Shown here: positions 13,966-19,320 of the stretch, piece after piece
Layout of the letters: each line of letters starts with the position of its first letter
How positions within the stretch are numbered: position 1 is the first letter of the stretch
Assembly (NCBI GenBank): GCA_050050115.1
Contig: JASFUX010000027.1
Span: 1 to 19,320, forward strand
DNA length: 19,320 bases
Reading direction: 5' to 3'
DNA from: JASFUX01 sp050050115
GTDB lineage: Bacteria; Pseudomonadota; Alphaproteobacteria; Caulobacterales; Maricaulaceae
Program-made: the position numbers and the translations under genes
The notes under the pieces: model-generated
Database searches by the model: none
What the model saw: the letters and a program-made list of their open reading frames with translations, nothing else
What the model was told of the DNA's origin: nothing

Positions 13966-15360
13966 CTAGAGTGTCGGCTTTCGTTCTAAAAGCGGATGCG
14001 CCCGCTGATAGACCCCCGCCGCGCGCAGCACGGCCGCATCAGCGTGGCGCGGACCGACGATCTGCAGCCCGACAGGCAGACCATCGGCCCCGAAGCCGCA
14101 AGGGACCGAGCACGCGGGCTGACCCGTCAGGTTGAAGGGGTAGGTGAACGGGGTCCAGCTCGGCTGGCGTTCGACATCCCAACCATCCGGAATCGGATTG
14201 CCCTTCTCGAAGGCTGTCAGCGGCAACGTCGGCGTCAGCAGAAGGTCGTAGCGCTGATGGAACTCGCTCATGCGGACGGTCAGCGCGCGCCGCGCCTCAG
14301 CCGCCTCGAGACGACGGTCGAGCGAGGCCCATTTCGGCGATCTGACGATCTTCGCCAAGCTCGAATCGAGTTTGGCCATGGTCGCTTCGTCGTAGTTCCG
14401 TACACGGTACGCGAGCGCGCCGTAGAAGAATTGCGCCAGATCATCGAGCGGATCGGCGAACCCCGGATCCGCCTCCTCGACATGCGCGCCGAGCGTTTCG
14501 AATGCGCGCGCCGCGGCGGCGACCGCCTCGGCGACATCGGCGCGAACGTCGACATAGCCAAGGGTCGGCGAGAAGGCGACGCGCAGGCCCTTGATGTCGC
14601 CCGCAAGCGCGCCGGCGAAGCTCTCGGCCGGCGGCGGCAAGGTCGGATCGCGCGGATCGGGCTCGGCGATCACGTCGAGCATCGCCGCGGCGTCCTCGAC
14701 CGTGCGGGTTATCGGGCCGACGTGCGAGAGATCGTCAAACACCGAAGGCGGCCACATCGGCGCGCGCCCGGCCGTGGGCTTCATGCCGACCAGACCGCAG
14801 AAACTCGCGGGAATGCGGATCGAGCCGCCGCCGTCGGTGCCGAGCGCCACCGGCGCGGACCCCGAAGCCACCGCAGCAGCCGAGCCGCCGCTTGAGCCGC
14901 CGGGCGTCTTGCTGACGTCCCACGGGTTGGCCGTGATCCCGTCGCGCGGATTGTCGGTGACGCCCTTCCAGCCGAACTCGGGCGTCGTGGTCATGCCAAG
15001 AGGAACGAAGCCGCGCCGCCTCAGTGCGGCGACGGCAGGCGCGTCAGCGTCAGGATTTTGCGCCGGATCGACGGTGAGCGAGCCGAAGCGCGTCGGCCAG
15101 CCTTGGACCAGATAGACGTCTTTGATCGCGACGGGAACGCCGTCGAAGGCGCCGAGAGGCTCGCCCGCGCCGTAGCGCGCCTCGGACGCCTGCGCGGCGG
15201 CGAGCGTCGTCTCGGGATCAAGGTGAGTGAAGGCGTTGAGCCTGGACTCTAGCGCTTCGACGCGCCCAAGCGCCGCCTCCGCAACCTCGACGGGCGACAG
15301 GCTGCGGTCAGCGAACCGCGCCGTAAGCTCTTGCGCCGTCATCCATGCCAATTCGCTCAT
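13966..15360 (-). CDS. Amidase (amidase signature family)
   Basis: The 464-residue hydrolase belongs to the amidase signature family, which cleaves amides, and sometimes carbamates or esters, with a Ser-cisSer-Lys triad. The triad is visible: Lys80 in PVAIKD, the cis-Ser Ser156 in GGSSGGS, and the nucleophile Ser180 in TDGGGSIRIP, with the 24-residue spacing typical of the family. Length is normal. The ATG at 15360 was chosen because GGGAGG lies 5 nt upstream; a longer reading from 15444 would add 28 basic residues without homology. It lacks a signal peptide, so it should be cytosolic. It is not GatA by context, since gatB and gatC are absent. The substrate is unknown. Confidence 0.92.
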   Translation of the reverse strand: MSELAWMTAQELTARFADRSLSPVEVAEAALGRVEALESRLNAFTHLDPETTLAAAQASEARYGAGEPLGAFDGVPVAIKDVYLVQGWPTRFGSLTVDPAQNPDADAPAVAALRRRGFVPLGMTTTPEFGWKGVTDNPRDGITANPWDVSKTPGGSSGGSAAAVASGSAPVALGTDGGGSIRIPASFCGLVGMKPTAGRAPMWPPSVFDDLSHVGPITRTVEDAAAMLDVIAEPDPRDPTLPPPAESFAGALAGDIKGLRVAFSPTLGYVDVRADVAEAVAAAARAFETLGAHVEEADPGFADPLDDLAQFFYGALAYRVRNYDEATMAKLDSSLAKIVRSPKWASLDRRLEAAEARRALTVRMSEFHQRYDLLLTPTLPLTAFEKGNPIPDGWDVERQPSWTPFTYPFNLTGQPACSVPCGFGADGLPVGLQIVGPRHADAAVLRAAGVYQRAHPLLERKPTL

Positions 15361-15515
15361 CACCGCCTCCCGACCCTTCCCAGGCGGTTCGCGCCGCCAG
15401 CCTTTGCTGCGACGCAGTTTGAACCCGCACGCTCCGCTCACCAAATTGAGATGAAGAAGAATTGGGTCGAATCCGCTAGAAACGGCGGCGCGAGCGGGAG
15501 AAAGGGCGAATCGGC

Positions 15516-16784
15516 ATGCGCAAACGCACCATCGCGCTCAGCTTTGCGGCGCTCGCGTGCCTATCGATGTACGGCTGCGTCAACGTCGTGCTGCCGGCGG
15601 TGCCCAACAGGGTCGTCGGCCCTGCGCCGCAGCCCGAGTTGGAGCTGGCCGCTCCGGGCGACGCGCGCGCGCGACCGTTCTCGGGCGCGGAGATCTCGGC
15701 GCTCGCCGACCCCGACGCGACGCGGCGCGATCTCGAGCAGTACGTTTACGGCGCGATGCCGCCGGCGCCGCCGCTCGATATCGAGGCGCAAGAGGTGATC
15801 GCCGCATCCGCTTTCGGCGGCCTCGGCCAAGTCGAACAGGTTACCCTGCGCGTCGCACCGGGCGAGCGCGGCGTGTTCAATCTCGCGATCGCCGTGCCGA
15901 CAAACGTCGACGGACCAGCCCCAGTCGTCATCATGCAGGTGTTCGGCGGGCTCGCCGCGGCGTTCGACTGCTTTGAAGGCGTCGGCCCGCCCCCCGGCGT
16001 TCCGGCGCGGGAGTGCCGACAAGGCGGCTTCGAGCACTTCATGGTCCACGCCATCTTCGGCAAGTATGCGTCCGGCCCGCCGTTCGAGGAGCTGCTGTCG
16101 CACGGCTACGCGGTCGCGATCATGTACGCCGGAGACGTCTTCCCCGACCGCGCCGAAGCGGGTCTGGCCGCGCTTGAGCGGACCGCCGCGCCCGAAGGTC
16201 CGCGCTGGGGCGCGATCGCCGCCTGGGCCTGGCTCTATTCGCGCGCGGTCGATTATCTCGAGAGCGATGACCGGTTCGATCCGGAGCGGATGGCGGTCTG
16301 GGGACATTCCCGGAACGGAAAATCGGCGCTTGTCGCAGCTGCTTGGGATTCGCGCATCGACGCTGTCATCGCCCACCAGTCGGGCACCGGCGGGGCGACC
16401 CTGTCGCGCTCTTATGCCGGAGAGTCCGTCGGCGAGATCACCCAATCCTATCCGCACTGGTTCACGCCGGCCTACGCCGAATACGCCGACCGCGAGGACG
16501 ACTTGCCGATCGATCAGCATCAGCTGCTCGCGCTCATCGCGCCGCGCCCCGTGCTTTTGGGCAACTCGATCCGCGACGCCTGGTCCGATCCCGAAGGCGC
16601 CTACCGCGCCGCCATGGCCGCCGACGCGGCTTATGAGGCGCTCGGCTCGGAAGGCCTCGACCAGACGGGCATGCGCGCCGGCAACATGACCGCCGACCTC
16701 GCCTTCTTCACTCGCCCCGGCCACCACGGCGTCACGGTTCGGGACTGGAGCTATTTCCGGGAGTTCCTGGACGCGCACTTCTAA
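15516..16784 (+). CDS. CE15-like (glucuronoyl esterase type) alpha/beta hydrolase, probable lipoprotein
   Basis: The 422-residue exported hydrolase resembles carbohydrate esterase family 15, whose members cut ester bonds between lignin and glucuronoyl groups of xylan. The nucleophile elbow GHSRNGKSA has Ser265, matching the CE15 G-C/H-S-R-x-G-K motif, and the probable His lies in RPGHHG (403/404). LPIDQHQLLALIAPRPVLL is also family-typical. At Ser+23, where studied enzymes have Glu, this protein has Gln288; Asp354 or Asp358 in RDAWSDPEGA could serve instead. The N-terminus ends SMYGC at Cys21, an imperfect lipobox. ATG 15516 follows aaaggg at 9 nt. No other xylan gene is nearby, so the physiological substrate may differ. 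Confidence 0.82.
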   Translation: MRKRTIALSFAALACLSMYGCVNVVLPAVPNRVVGPAPQPELELAAPGDARARPFSGAEISALADPDATRRDLEQYVYGAMPPAPPLDIEAQEVIAASAFGGLGQVEQVTLRVAPGERGVFNLAIAVPTNVDGPAPVVIMQVFGGLAAAFDCFEGVGPPPGVPARECRQGGFEHFMVHAIFGKYASGPPFEELLSHGYAVAIMYAGDVFPDRAEAGLAALERTAAPEGPRWGAIAAWAWLYSRAVDYLESDDRFDPERMAVWGHSRNGKSALVAAAWDSRIDAVIAHQSGTGGATLSRSYAGESVGEITQSYPHWFTPAYAEYADREDDLPIDQHQLLALIAPRPVLLGNSIRDAWSDPEGAYRAAMAADAAYEALGSEGLDQTGMRAGNMTADLAFFTRPGHHGVTVRDWSYFREFLDAHF

Positions 16785-16787
16785 GCG

Positions 16788-17069
16788 TCAGAGACTTCGC
16801 GTTTCCTGATCGGCGAAAGCGACGACGATGACGTCTCCGGGCTCGATCACCTCGAAGGCGTGCGCCGCGCCCGCCGGGACGACGTAGGCCTCGCCCGGCC
16901 CGTATTCGCGCGCGCCGGCGTCGAGCGTCAGGCGAAAGCGCCCTGAAACGACGTAGCCGATCTGTTCTTCGGAGTGCGCATGGGGCGCAGCGTCATCGCC
17001 CTGGCGATACGCCAAGCGCGTCACCTTGAGATGCGCGCCGAGCGCAAGATCGGTTCGCGGAGCGGACAC
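16788..17069 (-). CDS. Small single-domain cupin protein
   Basis: The 93-residue protein is one beta barrel of the cupin superfamily. Motif 1 reads G24-x5-H30-x-H32-x3-Q36-x6-G43, where the usual Glu ligand is replaced by Gln, with Glu35 adjacent. Motif 2 reads G59-x5-P65-x-G67-x2-H70. Three His and Gln or Glu could hold a metal ion. The start is GTG at 17069, 8 nt after gaggagg. The gene follows the metallophosphoesterase by 25 nt on the same strand, with its Shine-Dalgarno sequence in that gap, so they are likely co-transcribed. The stop is 3 nt from the convergent esterase stop. The enzymatic role is unknown. Confidence 0.85.
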   Translation of the reverse strand: MSAPRTDLALGAHLKVTRLAYRQGDDAAPHAHSEEQIGYVVSGRFRLTLDAGAREYGPGEAYVVPAGAAHAFEVIEPGDVIVVAFADQETRSL

Positions 17070-17094
17070 AGCCTTCGCCTCCTCTACTCGTCCT

Positions 17095-18057
17095 TCAATC
17101 GCTCGGGCGCGGCGCGCCGCTGAGGGTGATCACCACGATCTCGGGCGGAGCGCAAAAGCGCGCGGGCAGCACCGAGGTTCCGATCCCGCCAGTGACATAG
17201 AGCAATCGACCGCCCTCCTCATAGAGGCCGCATGGCCAACGCGCGGCGCCCGCCGAGACCGCCGGCCGACCGAGGATCGGCAGGTTGAGCTGTCCGCAAT
17301 GCGAATGGCCCGCGACCGTCAGAGCGACCCGGCCCGGCGCTTCGGCGAACACGTCCGGCCAGTGCCCGAGCGCAATCACGTCGTCCGTCTCCGGAACGCG
17401 CGCCAGCGCCTGATCGAACGACGGTTGCGCGCGATCCGAATAGTAGTCGGCGACGCCAGCCACCCAAAAGCTGTCCTCCCCGCGCGCGATTTGGACCGCG
17501 TCGTTCTCGAGCACCGGCAGGCCCGCCGCCACAAGCCAATCCTCGACCCGCACGCCGTCGTACCACCAGTCGTGATTGCCCAGCACCGCGACGACGCCGA
17601 GCGGCGCTTCGAGCGCGCCAAGCGCGGCGACGCCTTCTTCAAGCGCGGTGTTGGCGCGAGCACTGCGTTCGTCGGGGCCGAGATGGTTGGAGATGTAGTC
17701 ACCGGCGAGGAGGATGAGATCAGGCGCTTCGGCGTTCATCCGCGCAGCGATCCGGCGAACACGCGCGGGGCTCATCTGCGGCCCGCCGACGTGCAAGTCG
17801 GCGATGACGCCGATGCGGACCGGCGGACCCGTCCACGCGGGGCTCGCAATTTCCACCTGGCGCACGACCAGTCCGGCGGGCTCGATCAAAAACGCCCAGA
17901 CACACAGCGCCCACGCGACGCTCACGGCGGCCGTGAACGCCTGCACGGCCCGGACGCGCTTCAACCGGCGACTGCGCCAGAGGAAAACTCCAAGCGTCAG
18001 CGGCCAACCGAGCGCCCCAATCCACGCCAGCGCATGAACGATGTGGGCGAAGGTCAT
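17095..18057 (-). CDS. Membrane-anchored metallophosphoesterase (YaeI-like)
   Basis: The 320-residue protein has two N-terminal membrane helices (about 4-26 and 39-59) and a calcineurin-like phosphoesterase domain. All metal-binding blocks are present in order: IADLHVG (85-91), AGD (118-120), GNHDWW (160-165), GHW (231-233) and GHSHCGQ (250-256). It therefore should be an active di-metal phosphoesterase, probably facing the periplasm. The closest theme is YaeI/YkuE-type enzymes, some of which act on lipid or wall phosphodiesters. The substrate here cannot be told. It heads a probable two-gene unit with the cupin gene and is divergent from the DUF481 gene. Confidence 0.9.
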   Translation of the reverse strand: MTFAHIVHALAWIGALGWPLTLGVFLWRSRRLKRVRAVQAFTAAVSVAWALCVWAFLIEPAGLVVRQVEIASPAWTGPPVRIGVIADLHVGGPQMSPARVRRIAARMNAEAPDLILLAGDYISNHLGPDERSARANTALEEGVAALGALEAPLGVVAVLGNHDWWYDGVRVEDWLVAAGLPVLENDAVQIARGEDSFWVAGVADYYSDRAQPSFDQALARVPETDDVIALGHWPDVFAEAPGRVALTVAGHSHCGQLNLPILGRPAVSAGAARWPCGLYEEGGRLLYVTGGIGTSVLPARFCAPPEIVVITLSGAPRPSD

Positions 18058-18177
18058 CAGCGATTGCGCTCCAACACGATCGACCCGGTTCGATAACGGA
18101 CCCCGCCGCCTCGGGCCATTCGGCCATGCAGCTTCGGAGCCAGCGCGTCGAAGAGCGCCCTTCCACGCACGCCGTTC

Positions 18178-18193
18178 TTAACGGGGCCTTAAC
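18178..18193 (+). promoter_or_regulatory. Perfect CtrA binding box
   Basis: The sequence TTAACGGGGCCTTAAC fits the CtrA consensus TTAA-N7-TTAAC at every defined base. CtrA is the master cell-cycle response regulator of Caulobacter and related alphaproteobacteria. The box lies 44 nt before the proposed DUF481 start and 120 nt before the metallophosphoesterase start on the other strand. A GAGTC (18204-18208), which fits the GANTC target of the CcrM methylase, lies 10 nt beyond it. No convincing -10 element is visible in the GC-rich DNA that follows. Confidence 0.7.
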
Positions 18194-18236
18194 GGCGTCG
18201 CGAGAGTCCTGCGGCCGAGCGTCAGGAGCCAACGAC

Positions 18237-19031
18237 CTGACGAAGAAAGCCCGCCTCGCCGCCTCGGTCCCGATCGTCACAGTGCTCTGCGTCGGCCTGA
18301 CGGACGGCGCTTCGGCGCAGACGGAGATCACGACGGGCGACTTTGAGGACGCCGGATGGTCGGGCGAGATGAGCCTCGCGGGCTCGGCGAAGACCGGCAA
18401 CACGGAATCGACCGACCTCGCCGTCGAGGGATCGGTCGGCTACGACACCTCGCGCTGGCGGCATCTGTTCGGCGCGACCTACGACTGGGGCTCGGCGGAC
18501 GGGACCGACACAAAGAACCGCTTCGCAACCAGCTACGAAGCAGCGCGCCTGCTCAATCACCGCCTCTATGGCTTCGGGCGCGGCGCCTACGAGCTCGACG
18601 AGTTCGACGGCTACGACTACCGCGCGATCGTCGGCGGCGGACTCGGCTACGACGTGCTCGCCGGAGATGTGCGTTCTTGGAGCGTTCAAGCCGGCCCCGC
18701 CTATCGTCACGACGAGGTCGAAGCCGTCTTCGACGACATGGACATGCTTCTCGCACCGGCGGAGACGCAGACGAGCATCGCACTCATCCTCGGCAGCCGG
18801 TTCGAGGCTCAGATCAATGAAGCGGTGGATTTCTCCAACGACACCGACGTGACCTCCAGCGAAGACACGACGACGATCTTCAACCGCGCGGCTTTGACGG
18901 CCGAGCTGACGGGCGGATTCTCGGCGCGCTTTTCGCTCGAAGCCGCCCACGACACCAGCCCCCCGCTCGGCGCGGAAGCGACCGATACAACGACCCGCGC
19001 GGCGCTGGTGTACGCGTTCGGGGGAGACTGA
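18237..19031 (+). CDS. DUF481 family outer-membrane-type protein
   Basis: The product, 264 residues from this start, has a signal peptide (MTKKAR, a hydrophobic stretch, then ASA before Gln28) and a DUF481 domain. The domain shows WSGEMSLAGSAKTGNTES, YELDEFDGYDYRAIVGGGLGYD and alternating strands rich in aromatic, Ser and Thr residues to the C-terminal YAFGGD, consistent with a small beta barrel (YdiY-like). The start is unusual. The only in-frame ATG (18126) would put 37 odd residues before the signal peptide and place the CtrA box inside the gene. A CTG at 18237 has aggag at 8 nt and begins exactly at the signal peptide. Automatic annotation would probably use 18126. The function of the family is poorly known. 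Confidence 0.78.
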   Translation: MTKKARLAASVPIVTVLCVGLTDGASAQTEITTGDFEDAGWSGEMSLAGSAKTGNTESTDLAVEGSVGYDTSRWRHLFGATYDWGSADGTDTKNRFATSYEAARLLNHRLYGFGRGAYELDEFDGYDYRAIVGGGLGYDVLAGDVRSWSVQAGPAYRHDEVEAVFDDMDMLLAPAETQTSIALILGSRFEAQINEAVDFSNDTDVTSSEDTTTIFNRAALTAELTGGFSARFSLEAAHDTSPPLGAEATDTTTRAALVYAFGGD

Positions 19032-19034
19032 GCC

Positions 19035-19320
19035 TTACGCCGCCTCGGCCGCCAGCTCTTCGGCCTTCTTCACCGCGTCCTCGATCGTGCCGACCATGTA
19101 GAAGGCCGGCTCGGGGAGGTGGTCGAACTCGCCAGCGCACAGGCGCTTGAAGCCCGAGACCGTGTCCTTGACGTCGACCTGAACGCCCGGAGAACCGGTG
19201 AACACCTCGGCGACGTCGAAGGGCTGGGAAAGAAACCGCTCGATCTTGCGCGCCCGCGCAACGACCAGCTTGTCCTCTTCCGACAGTTCATCCATGCCGA
19301 GGATGGCGATGATGTCCTGA
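19035..19320 (-). CDS. atpD: F1 ATP synthase subunit beta, C-terminal end (partial)
   Basis: The visible 94 residues, running in from the window edge, are the C-terminal helical domain of the catalytic beta subunit. QDIIAILGMDELSEEDKLVVARARKIERFLSQPF is nearly invariant in AtpD and includes the DELSEED loop that contacts the gamma and epsilon subunits. The protein ends EELAAEAA at a TAA (19035-19037), three bases from the convergent DUF481 stop. The rest lies beyond the window. atpC, the expected next gene, is not downstream; the next genes on this strand are the metallophosphoesterase and cupin. Confidence 0.97.
   Translation of the reverse strand, partial: QDIIAILGMDELSEEDKLVVARARKIERFLSQPFDVAEVFTGSPGVQVDVKDTVSGFKRLCAGEFDHLPEPAFYMVGTIEDAVKKAEELAAEAA

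Noticed and set aside
15446..15512. TTGAGA as a -35 element and two GANTC sites upstream of the esterase gene
   Set aside because: No acceptable -10 lies at 16-18 nt, and two GANTC in about 150 nt is near chance frequency. No CtrA box accompanies them.

Overview
The window is about 19.3 kb of GC-rich, gene-dense DNA from an alphaproteobacterium. The order rplU-rpmA-GNAT-obgE-nadD-rsfS-rlmH-envC-ctpA-(divergent polysaccharide deacetylase)-rppH is the chromosomal backbone I know from Caulobacterales, Maricaulales and Rhizobiales. A perfect CtrA box near the right end points to a dimorphic or stalked marine lineage (Maricaulales, Hyphomonadaceae or Parvularculaceae type). No rRNA, tRNA, IS element, CRISPR array or phage gene was seen, and no gene looks broken.

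Left part (1-9782, all on +). This is a housekeeping block. The last codons of a gene that is probably rplU are followed by rpmA. A 108-nt spacer built from three hairpins comes next; the last hairpin hides the ribosome binding site of the next gene. Two tandem paralogous GNAT acetyltransferases, a third cysteine-bearing GNAT protein, obgE and nadD follow, several joined by 4-nt ATGA overlaps. rsfS and rlmH (ribosome silencing and 23S rRNA methylation) come after. Cell-envelope genes are next: an EnvC-like amidase activator with a degenerate LytM domain and the CtpA/Prc protease, closed by a strong intrinsic terminator at 7701-7730. A membrane-anchored divergent polysaccharide deacetylase and rppH complete the block.

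Right part (9791-19320, mixed strands). The block is bounded by two pieces of F1 ATP synthase on the minus strand. atpC (epsilon) lies at its left edge, and the C-terminal end of atpD (beta) lies at its right edge and runs off the window. These genes are normally adjacent; here 8.8 kb separates them. In between are a bacterial PH-domain membrane protein that overlaps atpC by 4 nt, a lipoprotein PQQ-dependent quinohemoprotein alcohol dehydrogenase, an unrecognised secreted protein made of two copies of one domain, an amidase-signature hydrolase, a CE15-like lipoprotein esterase, a small cupin, a YaeI-type metallophosphoesterase and a DUF481 outer-membrane-type protein. Many of these products are predicted to be exported or membrane-attached.

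The points most worth a second look are the split of atpD from atpC with atpC coupled to a PH-domain gene, the self-masking leader between rpmA and the GNAT genes, the gapless two-domain secreted protein, and the CtrA box with an adjacent GANTC site upstream of a DUF481 gene that may start at CTG. I do not see a clear multi-gene defence or biosynthetic system; the 13.1-19.0 kb genes look like accessory cargo and not an obvious pathway.
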